This document shows positions 46,793 to 58,046 of a stretch of 64,000 nucleotides of DNA, piece by piece (the stretch's first letter is position 1; each line of letters starts with the position of its first letter). Below the pieces are notes generated by a model, which did no database searches, was not told where the DNA came from, and worked only from the letters and a program-made list of their open reading frames with translations. Source of the DNA: Boswellia sacra (lineage: Eukaryota > Streptophyta > Magnoliopsida > Sapindales > Burseraceae); assembly GCA_013180625.2 (NCBI GenBank), contig SNVD02014019.1, forward strand, positions 1 to 64,000, written 5' to 3'. A program made the position numbers and the translations under genes.

Positions 46793-48955
46793 ATGGTTGG
46801 TCATCCAGTCCATCTTGACTTGAATGAGAGAGATCTAGTTTAGAAATAGAAATTGAAGGGTCTCCCGAAAGATCAAGAGGTGCCCATTGTCTATGATGTG
46901 GATTCCCACACGATCACCTAGGTATGCATTCTTCTTCATTCTTTAGTTTTTCCATTTTCTAGGAATTTTTCTAGGCATGAACTCATGTAGAGACTTCCAT
47001 TTCTTGTCTTAGGATTTTCATGAGAATAAGATGTGTGGGTCATTTTTTGAAGCCCACACTTGGCTCTTAGAAATAGAGAATGATGTCGTTAGAATAGGAT
47101 TTTTGATACAAGCTTCTATGAGTTTATTACTTGTCTTTCACTTGCTCCTTAGTACTTTGATCGTTGAGCACTAGCTATTCTTGTGAGAGGCAGATGGACA
47201 CGACCCACACTTTTAATCTTTCGGTTGGCAAGACGACTATCATGCCATTCGACATGGCCACTCTAACTGGCCTTCCATGCGGTGGGGAGGTCATATCCAT
47301 CAATGCTTGTATTGCAAATTTGAGGGATCAACACAATTTAGTTCACCAGCTTCTTGGGTGCGATGTGAAGATCAAAAACAACATCATGATTTAGTATACT
47401 ATATTGTATGAATATTGGAGCAGGAGATCAAACCTAACTCTAGTTGAGGTAGATTAGTATGCACGTGGCTTCATCGTGTATTTACTCAGTTTGATGCTTT
47501 TTGCCAATGTATCGAACACTACCTTTCTGCCTTCTGGGATCTCGATCAAATAAGGACTTTTGACTGGGGCCGTGGTGCTCTTGGCCTACTGTACTTCGGT
47601 TTAGATCGTGCTTGTTGATGTGTTTCCGTAATTACTGGTTTTACTCTACTTCTTAATGTAACTTCTTTCCTTTTCTACACCTTTGTGTTTTGCCTATATG
47701 AATTCCATTTCTGATTCTGTCTCATGCATAATAGATGTGGGCTTATGAGTTAGAAGTTTTGCCTTCCCACTTCCTGTTTGTCAGGATTTTTCTTTTCTAC
47801 GAATGAAAATGTGGGTTACATGCCATGCAAAGCTTGAGAGATCTCAAGTTGGATTTCTTTTGTGATTACATCCACACGATCACCAGGACAAGGTAAAAGA
47901 TATTTCAGTCATTATTTCATCTACATCAGGATCTTACCATATTTCTATTCTTTTCAAATTCGTTCTGAGTGGTGGGGGCTCGCGAAGGGTTGGTTGACTG
48001 CTATTAGAGTTACCTCCTTATTTGTCTACTACTACATCTTTCTCCCATGTGTTAAGAGCATAATGTGGTATTTGGGTGACCGCGTCTGGGATTGGTTTGA
48101 AGGTCCAGAGCATCGTCTGATTCCTTCTCCACCAATTCTGATGATAGATGTAGCTGACTTGGCTATGGAGCTAAATGTGTCAGATTACACGATTAGGATT
48201 CACTTAAGCGAGATTGAGTTCCAAATGATGATAGTTTCTTATGTTGAGTAGGCTCGAGCCTTATTGCGTTATACTAGGCCGGGTTGATTTGTTGATGAGA
48301 CTCCTCACCCACCTACTAGTTCCAGCTGTGCAAGTAGCTCTTCTGCCCATCGTGGCAAGAGATCAAGGGTTTCTTCTTTTGGCACTGGCACATCTGCCTC
48401 TTTTGCTACTACTACTGAATAGCCATGTCCACCACCAGCCTCTACAGTTGCTCTAGCTTTTCTAGCTGATCATGTGATTAGCGACCTTCGGGCCTACCCT
48501 AGCAATTTAGTCTACTCCTGGGATGCCAATGGACAGATTAGCGGTCATGTGATCACTGAAGATCTGACCATGCCTATTCCTTTGGTTCCTCATGATAGCA
48601 CTCTGGTAAGTCTTTTGGCTATTATTCCCCAAGTTTTCTATTATTCTTCAAATATATTTTAGTCATAACAAATGCAATGCAATGCAGATACCACGATCTT
48701 CCATAGAGCATGTCTTTCGGATACAAGCTGCTTTTCATAGATACATCTTACAGATGTCTTACTAATATCAGGTAAAACACTACTCTATGCTTCATGTATG
48801 CATGATTTATATCTTAATAGTTTTTCTAACTATATGCTTCTTGCTTGGATTAGACAAATTGCCAAGAGAATGCCCGTTTGGATCAAGAGATTGAGCTCCT
48901 TTAGGCTTAGGTTGCTACCTTCTCTATTGATCATGATGATAATGGTGATAAGTAG
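46793..48955 (+). pseudogene. Antisense plant mobile domain (PMD, MAIN/MAIL-like) gene, element A
   Basis: Same six-exon layout as in element D. Exon 1 (46793-46921) reads VHLDLNERD and YDVDSHTI. Exon 2 (from 47013) carries the PMD core, SCERQMDTTHTFNLSVGK and TLTGLPCGGE, and YARGFIVYLL. The region 47955-48240 has EWWGLAKGWLTAI, FLPCVKSIMWYLGDRVWDWFE and LAMELNVSDYTI, a part deleted from D. A Ser-rich segment follows, then ISGHVITEDLTMPIP and a last exon ending QENARLDQEIELL and an acidic GDK tail. First intron is 46922-47012. Stops (for example TAG in exon 1) and missing bases make it inactive. Role in the element's life is unknown; related host proteins act in silencing. Confidence 0.75.
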
Positions 48956-49284
48956 GGACTATCACCATCAGTTTCCTTCATGTTCATGTATGAACTTCTA
49001 TGTTTCAATTTTTCATGATGTATAATCAAGGCAATCAGTTATGTAAACAAGTTTCAATGATTTAGTGAAAATTTTCTATTTTCAGCTTTGTCCATTGCTT
49101 CTTAAACTATGCATATTTCGATAAATTTACATCCAAATTTGTTCAAATTTGTTTCTACATCATCAAATATTCAATTTTGAACAAAATTACAAAATTTGGA
49201 AATTACGCGCTTGAAACTGCTCATCGATACGCATCCCAAAAGTTGAAAGATGTGCAAAAGAAGGAATTAGAGGGCTTTTTCCCT
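48956..49284. other. Spacer between antisense genes, element A
   Basis: AT-rich, parallel to D 20071-20399. It probably contains the PMD gene 3' end; no polyadenylation signal is singled out with confidence. Confidence 0.4.
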
Positions 49285-49430
49285 ACCGACCAATGCCTGG
49301 CTATCAGACCATCGATCAGCTATCATGTAACCATCGACTGATGGTTAGATAGTCGGCTGGCAGTCCTTTGACTGCCTGCCAGTGGTCTTCCTTCCTCTTG
49401 CCTTTTTTATTTCGTTTTTTGCACTATTTA
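49285..49430 (+). promoter_or_regulatory. Putative promoter of antisense gene 2, element A
   Basis: Words ACCGACCAATG, CAGACCATCGATCAG, CCATCGACTGATGG and AGTCGGCTGGCAG form the cluster (49285-49385). CTATTTAAG at 49424 stands where element D has TATAAAAA. The ATG follows at 49534. Confidence 0.5.
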
Positions 49431-49533
49431 AGTGCTGGTTCTCTCTATTGTCGCTTCACACCATTCAATATTTTTCTCCCTCATTTCTCAAGTTTTCTTT
49501 CATACTTTTCAACACCTCTTCATGCTTTTTAAC

Positions 49534-51103
49534 ATGTCTGAGGCCTCTCTCAAGACCCTCTAACCTCTTTTGAAGTTCTAAAGAATGATGACTTGAAATA
49601 ACTTGAATCCAGTTGTCTCTACAATTTGAAGTTCCTTCGACATGTGAAGCTTGACATTCCTTTTCCTAAGGAATGCACAACGTTCTGGGATCTTCATGAT
49701 CATATCTTCCGTTTTAATAAGCAAGAGATTTCCCCCTGTATAAGGAATTCTCTGCCATACTTAGTTGTCATTCGTCCAGTTCTGAGAGCATAATTTTGCT
49801 TACTGTTGAGACACCATTGATGACTGATCTTGCCAACTTCTTCAAATTTTTTATTTCTACCATGGGTATTCACACCAGAGTTGGTAGAGTGACATTGTCT
49901 TCCATCATGCCTTTGCATAAAATGATGGATAGGACCTCGTCCGGTTGGCTTCATCTTCTTTAGTTTTGCCTTCTTGCACAATTTATACTGGTTTCAATGG
50001 ACGGTCTTGGAGATCCATATCTTGTGACCATCATTCCTTACATGGGACTCAGTTTCACAGTAGTTCCCTTGATTCTTGCCGAAACATTGATCAGACTAGA
50101 TCATATTAGTATTGATCCGAGTTAGAAGTTTAATGGCAGTCTTTTACTTCTTCAGGTATTTTTCTTTTAACCTTAATTTTTTGCATACGCCGCCCTTTCA
50201 GGTTTTCGACTTAGCAAGTTTATTTCATTTTTTTTTCATGCTCTAATTTTTGCCTAATCCACCCTTCTGGGTTTTTGGCTTAGCGAGCTTGCTTTAAATT
50301 TTGTCTAAGCTGCCCTTTTTAGATTTTTAACTCAGCGAGCTTTTTCTTCTTCTTTTATACCCTAACTTTTGCCTAAGCCACCCTTTTTGGGTTTTCAACT
50401 TAGCGAGCTTTTTCTTTTTCTTCTATGCCCTAGCTTTTGCCTGAGCCACCCTTTTCAGGTTTTTAAATCAGCGGGCTTGCCTTGATTTTGCCTAAGCCGC
50501 CTTTTTAGGTTTTTGACTTATTAGTCCTTTTTTTATTTTTCCTTTCTTTTGTTTCTTCTTTTTTCAGATTTGGTTACGAGAGAGGCCATCCATTCTAGCA
50601 CCACTTGAGGGAGATATTTCTCATTATAGCCCTTGACTTCGTACGAGGAGGAGACTTGAGAGACGTTCTTCTTGGCTCGGTTGGCTATGAGTCATCTCGA
50701 ATACTCGGATTCGTTAGCATTGTCCATGGTGAAGGCTCGAGCATGTGACGGTTGAGACTTACATCGCATGTGTGCCTTTGGCAGGTTTCACCCATAGTTC
50801 ATTCTATGATCTTGCAAACTATGTCAGTAGTATGGACTTAAGTAAAGGATCGTGGATTCACCAATTGCTTTCAGTCTTGGGAGACTGTTTACTCGTTATC
50901 TGGAATGTGTGAAGGATTCTTGGCCGTATTAGACCGTCGAGAGGAATCTATTCTATGATCCTGACTTTGACACAGATGACCAGTACAAGGACTAGATGAC
51001 CTTCCAGGCTTCCATTCCTGATCTTGCTATTCGAACCTCAAAGTGTCGTGAGGAATATGGCAAGCCTATTCGTAGTCTAGTGAAGAGGCAGAGACGACAT
51101 TGA
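49534..51103 (+). pseudogene. Antisense gene 2 (DUF7745-like), element A
   Basis: Two exons, 49534-50155 and 50568-51103, with a clean CAG/GTATTT donor and TTTTTTCAG acceptor around a 412-bp intron. Exon 1 reads VKLDIPFPKECTTFWDLHD, ETPLMTDLANFFKF, MGIHTRVGRVTLSSIMP and DPYLVTIIPYMG, VVPLILAETLIRLDH. Exon 2 reads IWLRERPSILAPLEGDI, CVPLAGFTHSSFYDLA and a basic end. The combination of an LAETL block and a following SGSLLLLQ-IWLRER junction recalls plant DUF7745 proteins, which are mostly uncharacterised; the assignment needs a profile search. Frame changes and stops show it is not intact. It runs tail to tail with integrase. Confidence 0.6.
50156..50567 (+). repeat. Intronic ~60-bp minisatellite, element A
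   Basis: Six units of TTTTGCCTAAGCCACCCTTT plus GGGTTTTCAACTTAGCGAG, with pyrimidine-rich spacers of two length classes. It fills almost the whole intron of antisense gene 2. Confidence 0.85.
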
Positions 51104-51359
51104 TAGTTTCATTGTTAGCTTAGATGTTAGATGCTTTCCTTTTATCATCATACAAAATAATAAGACATCTCAAAGGAAAAAAGACATTTCAAACAATTTC
51201 ATTTCATTAATAAAAATACATTCATTTGTTCTTCGAACAATATATGCACAACAAGACAACTCTTGTCATTAATTGGCCATTTCTGGTTTTCTGATTAATT
51301 AGTTTTCCTCTCACACTTCTTTATTTTTCTTCTTCTTTTTCTTTCAATTTTTTCTCACA

Positions 51360-52640
51360 TATACTATTTCTTCAACCTATTCATGTGAACAGGCTCAGCT
51401 TAGTGAACTCATTTCCTTCCATCTTTGATAGGATGACAGCTTCGCCAAACATGAACTTCATCACAATGAATGAGCCCTCTCAGTTGGCTTGAACTTCCCT
51501 CTCGAATCAAACACTATTGGCTTGGCCTATTTACGGACCAATTCCCCTTTTTTGAACTTCCTTGCCTTTATTCCCCTGTTAAAGGCTCGAGCAACCCATT
51601 TTGGGTGCAACTGCATGTGATATCTGGCCTTCGTTCTTTTCTCATCAATCAAGGCCAACTGTTCACATCTATTGCAAATCCACTTCCCTTCAGGAATTTC
51701 TGCTTCCATCAGAACCCTTGCTGATTTCATTTCTATCTTAATTGGCAGGACCGCCTTTGAACCATACACCAATGAGAAGGGCGTCATGCCTTTCAAATTG
51801 GGTGTTGTTTTATAATCCCATAACATAAACAATAGCTTCTCTACCCAATCTTTTTATATCAACACCGTCTTGGCCAACATCTTTTTAACATTCTTATTGG
51901 CTTCTTTTACTACTCCATTTGCTTGTGGCCGATATGGAGACGACTTACGGTATTCAATCCCATACTTCTCAAATAAGGCTTTAGTCTCAGCTTTAAAATT
52001 AACCCTATTATTGGTCACGACATGATGTAGCACTCTAAATCTGTATAGGATATTCGTTTTAATGAACTTCGCCATCTGCTTTGCCCTTAGTTTACTGTAG
52101 GACTCCGCTTCTATCCATTTGGTGAAGTAGTGAATCGCCACCATCACATATCTATGTCCATTAGAGGTTGACGGCCTTATCTCATCTATAATATAAATTT
52201 TCATGCTGCAAAGGGCTACAGTGCTGTCATTCCTTATAGCTCCGAGGGTGGTTGGTGAATCAAATTTCCATTAATCTAGCACTCGTGACTCCTTTTCATA
52301 AATTGGACACAATTTGTCTCCATGGTTACCTAATAAAAGCCTTGCCTCATTATCTTCTTTGCAAGCATTAGCCCATTCATATGTGATCTGCATACACCAC
52401 TATGGATTTCCTCCATGACCCTTCTAGCTTTTTTCTCATCGACACACCTCAATTGCATCCCTTATGGCATTCTCTTGTACTTCACTCCTTGATGACAAGA
52501 AAATTGTTGGGCCAACCTTTGTAGTACAACCCTGTCTTTCTCATTAGCCCCATTTGATAGAATCCTCTCTTCTAGGTATCTCTTCAAATCATAAAACCAT
52601 GGCTTCTCATCCACTTCTGCTTCTATTACATGGCATTCCA
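51360..52640 (-). pseudogene. Integrase of Tat element A
   Basis: C-terminal part 51527-51832 reads MTPFSLVYGSKAVLP and FKKGELV. The core, 51854-52204, is one open block with VAIHYFTKWIEAESYS and YGIEYRKSSPYRPQANG, but all three catalytic positions are changed: Tyr in KIYIIDEIRP, Asn in VVTNNRVNF and Lys in VVKEANKN. The zinc-finger region lies near 52380-52640. The protein would be inactive even without the frameshifts. Confidence 0.9.
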
Positions 52641-53300
52641 TAAAACAAGGACCTCATGCTTCTGATATCACATTGGCCTTACTAGCAGCTCTTGAGCACT
52701 CCCCCAAACTAATGCCAAAGAAGCCAAAGCGTCTGCTATCTGATTCTCATTTCTAAGCAAATGGGTGAAGGTGCATTGCTTGAACCTCCCAACTAACCTA
52801 TTAATGTGCTCAAGGTACGATTTCAACCTTCCTTCCCGTAGATCCCAATCTTTATTGGCTTAAGAGATGACTAGTTTTTAATCTCCCAACACTTCTATTT
52901 CATCAATACCTATCGCAACCATAACTTTCAAACCAAAGACATAGGCTTCGTACTCTGCCATATTATTGGCGACTCTAAACTCCAGCTTCTTAGTAAAAGG
53001 GATGACTTTTTTAGTTGGTGAGACCAAAATAACTCCTATTCTGACATCATTTCTATTGGCAAACTCGTTAAAGAACATTCTCCATCCCACTACCGAGATT
53101 ACCTCCGGATGTCTATCTAGGAATTCCAACTCCCATGGTTCATCATCGTCGATCAGATTCATGGTCAAAAACCCTACTTTTGCTCTTCCTCTCAACCACT
53201 TTCTTGGTGACATACTCAATGTTGAATTCTATTAATTGAACTAGCCATCTTGCTAGTTTGCCCTCCAAAGATGATGCTTTATGAAGATACTTCATTGGAT
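52641..53300 (-). pseudogene. RNase H and archaeal-type RNase H of element A
   Basis: The clearest frame, 52878-53219, spans the end of the tether (DDDEPWELEFLDRHP) and the start of the archaeal-type RNase H (WRMFFNEFANRND, then VANNMAEYEAYVFGLK and IEVLGD). The first acidic residue, normally Asp in YFDG, is Asn. The second RNase H is a Tat/Ogre marker. Confidence 0.82.
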
Positions 53301-54330
53301 CCCCCTTTGAGACAGCACTAATCTTACAAGACTGAAAATAATGGCCTCCTCCTCAAGAGCCAAGTAGAGAATCAAATTTTACCAGGTCTCGACGGTCTCA
53401 AGATTGGCAAATTCTACAAATACTTCTTAATCTGCTCAAATGCCTCTTGGCATTGATCATTCCACTCCACCAGTTGATCCTTGTTTAGGAGTTTGAAGAT
53501 TGGTGCACAAACTGTTGTCAATTTGGTAATGAGTCCACTGATATATTAGATCTTCCCAAGAGACCCTCAAACTTCTTTTTCAATCTTAACCTTGTCGGGA
53601 TCTACTTCTATCCCCTTCTTGCCAACTACAAACCCCAATAACTTCCCTAAGGTGACTCCAAAAACACTCTTTTTCGGATTTAGTCGTAGCATATGCTTTT
53701 TCACCCTTTCTAGGTATCTGTCTAAAGCTTCAAAGTGACCTTTTCGAGTCTCAGATTTCACCATCATGTCATCCATATAAATTTCTATCTCCTTATGCAT
53801 TATATCATGAAACAGTATTGTCGCCATTCGTAGGTAAGTTGCCCCTGCATTCTTCAACCCGAAGGGCATCACCTTATAAGAAAAGGTTCCTCACTCGGTA
53901 ATAAAGGTTGTTTTCATCTTGTCTTCGTTGGCCTTCATTATCTAGCTGTACCCAGAAAACCTATCTACAAAGCAACACATCACAATGGTGACAGTGCTGT
54001 CCACTAATACATTAATGCGAGGCAAAGAAAAATCATCATTCGATGAGGCCTTATTCAAGACTCGATAATCAACACACATTTAGACTCTTCCATCCTTCTT
54101 TGGCACTGGCACAATGTTGGCTAACCATTTTGGATACTTCACCACATTTAGAAACTTGGCTTCAATCTGTTTGGAGACTTCTTCCTTGATCTTCTTAGTC
54201 CATTCCGGTCTCAACCTCCTCAACTTCTGTTTGACCAGCTTCATGTGCGAATGCATTGTAATCATATACTCAGTGATATTTCTATCGATTCCAGGCAAGT
54301 TATCATAGGACCAGGCGAAGAATTTTTAAT
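53301..54330 (-). pseudogene. Reverse transcriptase of element A
   Basis: Fingers at 54080-54298: LVKQKLRRLRPEW, KYPKWLANIVPVPKKDG. Palm at 53567-53872: MMPFGLKNAGATYLRMAT, IEIYMDDMMVKS with the catalytic Asp pair kept, and LNPKKSVFGVTLGKLLGF. Stops and shifts near 53880-54070 and after 53567 divide the gene. Confidence 0.9.
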
Positions 54331-55675
54331 GTTTCTTTAATAATTTTTCAAATCTCTCTTTCTTTTTAAGAGTTGTATCAAGTGCAATGCATATGTTATT
54401 GGGGTTTTTTTTTTTGTACCAAGATTAATGTCATGAGTTTGAATGGTGTGAATGTCAAATATGCTAGTGAAATGCAAATTATGATGCACAATGCCATTGG
54501 AAAGACATCACACAAGTAAGCAAACTGATTCTTTATTGCATCAAAATTTGAAACATAGACAATGTCCTCTTCTTCAAAGAGGTTAGGAACAAATACATCT
54601 TCATAAAAAACATCTTTGATTCCTTCGTCAATGAAGGCTGCAAGGTTGATGGACAAGTCCATTGGCAGTGCTTAATCTTGAGGCTTATCCTCCTTGATCT
54701 TTATCTTCTTCATCTCTTCTGTCAACTCATAGCTCTTAGAGATTCTAGCTTAAAGGATATCCTTCAAAATCTCAAATCTGGGTTTCAACATTCTCTTGAA
54801 ACCCATGGTTCAGCAACTCCCACATACTTCATATCTTGAGCTTTAACAAACTTGATGAACCCTCCCTTCTTAGGCTCAAAGTGTCCTTCATATTCATCAG
54901 ACATGTAGCCCAATCCTCTTCTAGAAATTTGGCCTTTGAAATCTAGAAAGGATGGCAAACCACTTCTATTCTTCCTAAGCTCCGTTCCTAGCAAGTATCC
55001 TTGTTTCTTCATTATTCCAGCAACGGTTGGACTGACCTCATTAATCATGACCGCATGGAAGCCTCCCATATATGGTATCTCTTCGACCTTCACACTCAAA
55101 GTAGAGAGTGTAATGGTTAAGGCAGCATGGTCACAATCTCCCCATCCATCTTGAATCAGATCTTCTAATGCAAGGTGGAAGGAACTCTACCAAGCAGATA
55201 GAACCATGCTCGGTCTAACAAAGCAACAAAGGTGATCGAAATGTCAAGGATTGTAAACTCAGTCATCACTTCAATAGGCCCAGTCCTCACTAATGCCTTG
55301 AATATTCCAATGGCACTCCTCTTTGTGTCATCATATGCCCTGATCACCCTCTCACAAGGCTCAAGCTCATCTTCCTTGACCCCATACTTATGCAATATCT
55401 TCATAGGCACAATATTGATGGCGGACCCATCATTTACCATGATGCAAGGAGATGTCTTCCCAACAATCTCTACAGTGATGAATGATGGTTTGTTGTGATC
55501 CCTTCCTTCAAAAGATAAATCATCATCCGTGAAGGTGATCACACCCTTTTCACTTAATTCTTGGGTTCTCTTCCAGTTAAGGCGATTAACATTTCATTTA
55601 AAGTGGTAGCCATTGATATATCCACCTCTGCCAAAGCCTTCACCATGGCTTCTCTATGCTTTTGGGATGAGATCA
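54331..55675 (-). pseudogene. Protease and linkers of element A
   Basis: Protease is read at 55165-55542 with SPCIMVNDGSAINIVP: the first Asp of the DDGS loop is Asn. IGIFKALVRTGPIEVMTEFTILD follows. Upstream on the minus strand is SSQKHREAMVKALAEVDISM. The linker 54785-55099 carries a Gly-rich GLPSFLDFKGQ/RRGLGYMSD stretch, reminiscent of the G-patch-like segment before reverse transcriptase in Tat elements. The next linker, 54396-54662, is acidic. Confidence 0.78.
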
Positions 55676-55892
55676 TGTAACGATCTAGGCCAGGGCCCTT
55701 CCCCCCACCCCGTCCCGGTCCCACTGCAGGTCGAAACCCAATCGCACAAGTCCAACATATTGTCCACTTTGGCCCGACCCACTGGCCAACAGGCCTCACG
55801 GCTTTGTTCCCGAAGGACGGGTCCCCCACTCGAACCCGAGACCTCCACCACAAAGGCTCTCGCGGTTCATCATGAGTACCGTTTGAGCTAGT
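55676..55892 (-). mobile_element. SINE-like insertion in gag-pro region
   Basis: A GC-rich 217-bp block absent from element D (37945) is flanked by AGATCA on both sides (55670-55675 and 55893-55898). On the minus strand it has a tRNA-like A box, TAGCTCAAACGGTA (55877-55890), and a B box, GGTTCGAGTGG (55826-55836), about 40 bp apart, followed by a tRNA-unrelated body. These are the internal polymerase III promoter elements of SINEs. It ends in GTTACA rather than a clear A- or T-tail, which is unusual; a tiny LTR-type element is the alternative. Confidence 0.65.
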
Positions 55893-58046
55893 AGATCAAC
55901 AAGTCTCAAATGCTGGCATTTGCTTGAGTTTTCTTCAACTATTTGATCACTTAATCCTCTTCTTCTTTGGTTTCTTCCTTGGCAACTTCTTTGCCCTTTT
56001 CAATAGTCTTCTCTCTCTCAACTAATTTTTTCATCTCTTTCTCATGGTAAAATCTACCACTCCTTGTTACTCATTGGACATTCTCATCCTCATCCCTACG
56101 TGTTTCTCCCACATGTGTTTCTCCTTTAGCTTTCACTTCCTCTTCTCTATCATTACTAAAGTCAACCCAAAAGTTTAGAAGGGTCTTGACTTTTAGAATG
56201 TCATCCCAAATACCCATAACTCTCACTTCCTTGCATCTTCTTGGTAAGCTCTCCCTTCTCACAAGGCTCTCAACTCGCTTTCCTTTCCTAACTTTGCTAC
56301 CCTTCTTCACCTTAAGTCTTCTAGTTGGTGAGCCTCTTCTAGCCCTTTTTCTTGTCATCCATTTCTTGGCAAAGGCACTTGGTAACGTAGACTTCTTCTT
56401 GGTGGATGCTTCTTTGTTATCCACATCAACTTTCTCTTGTTCCTCTTACTCATGGTCACTGAGGCACACAAATTCAGGTTTTAAGCTTTATTTGGCTCCC
56501 TTTACTGCAATGTTGGTCTATCCACCCTTCTTAGTGAAGAAATAGGCTGCCAAAGGAATGGGCTCATCTTTCGCCCTTTCAGTGATCTCTTTGAGCTTTT
56601 CTTCCTCGGGCTCTTCAACCTTAGGCTTCATCTTTGTGGCCATTTTTCTAGTAGACCCTTCTTGCTGCTCAAGCTTGAACTTCTCCCTTCTCTTGGCTCT
56701 CTCAACCCTGCTAGATCTACTCTTATCAAAAGAATTCATGACTTGCTCTTTGGTCAAGCCTGACCCAATCATGTTGGTCATTGGAGGGGGCACCCAGTTG
56801 TAGTTGGCTAGTGGATTGCTTCTAGTGTTGGGCTCTTGTGTCTCTGGATCTGGAATCTGGCCTTTATTGATCAAATCTTGGATCTCATGATGAAGACGAG
56901 TGTAATTGTTGGTCTTCTGATCAGTCAATTGGTGAAATTCGTACTTCTCGTGATGCCTTTAATTCCTTAGCAATGGATTTTGAAGCTCTCTTGGTGGCAA
57001 TGACTGCAAGATCCCTTCTAGATCTTAACCTTGCAAAGATATTTGATAAAGGTCTCCCCAAACGACTAAACTTCCTTTGTTGGGTGACTACTTTCACCTC
57101 AACATGCTTCGTGCTTGACCCACTAGCTTGATGATATTACCTTTGATTTCTTCTAGGGTAACTACTGCTACTTCTTTTCTGCCTACACTCCAAATCTTCT
57201 ATTCGGATACCCGAATCATACAAATCTTCAAAGGTTTTGATTGGAAAGCCTGTCAGTTTATCACTAATGAAGGCATGGGCTCTATTGATTACCATACGGA
57301 CCTAGCCCTTCTCCACAGGCCTTGTGGTCAACTTGGCAACTTTGGCCCCCCAACAAACTATATACTCCGAAAAAGTCTCATTGGGCTTCTGGCAAGTTGT
57401 CTCTAAATCCTCAAGGTTATCCCTAATTGAGTATTGTGGCGATACTATTCTACAAGCTATTTGGAAAGCTCCTCCCAATCTTCTCAGACTCTTTTGGGAA
57501 GATCACGCTACCATGCTACTGCATTATCTTGTAGTGATAGCATGAAGTACTTCAAGATATACTCCTTTGACAAAGGAGTAATGGCCATGATAGCAGCATA
57601 CTATCTCAGATGTATCTTCGGATTGCCCTCTCCATTAAACTTTGGCAAATCTGGCATGCAAAACTTGGGAGGCAAATCGTTGTCCTCCATGAGAAAGATA
57701 TCATCTAGGTCTTGGACCCCTTTTAACCCATTCTTCTTCAAGAGAGTTAGACTTTCTTCATGTCCTTGGCCAACAACTTGACCGATTTGGGCTCATTTTG
57801 GTTAGCTAGGCTTTTCCCCCTATCTCTACCTTGGCTAGTCTCACTATCACCATCACCTTCGGGCGGTAGCTAGTTCATGCAGTTGGGCCCATTTTAGAGT
57901 GCTTCGATGAGTTGAACCATCTATTGTTGGTGTGCAATTATGTCAGCTCTCAATTGGAACATCTCTTGGTTTTTGTTGGGTGCAGCTATTTCAGCAATTG
58001 GTTCCTTTTGTCTTGTCAAACAACCAAGTTGTCTAACCCAAGCTAT
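55893..58046 (-). pseudogene. Gag and gag-protease linker of element A
   Basis: The linker has KKWMTRKRARRGSP and CKEVRVMGIWDD (56071-56424). At 56518-56928 it has LHHEIQDLINKGQIPDPE, NYNWVPPP and a charged stretch KPKVEEPEEEKLKE. Gag proper extends to the start near 58046, with FEDLYDSGI-like and LPPKF-like blocks split over frames between 57100 and 57760. Stops abound. Confidence 0.8.

Noticed and set aside
55826..55890. A tRNA gene
   Set aside because: A and B boxes are present but no cloverleaf with anticodon stem and acceptor pairing could be built; fits a SINE head better.
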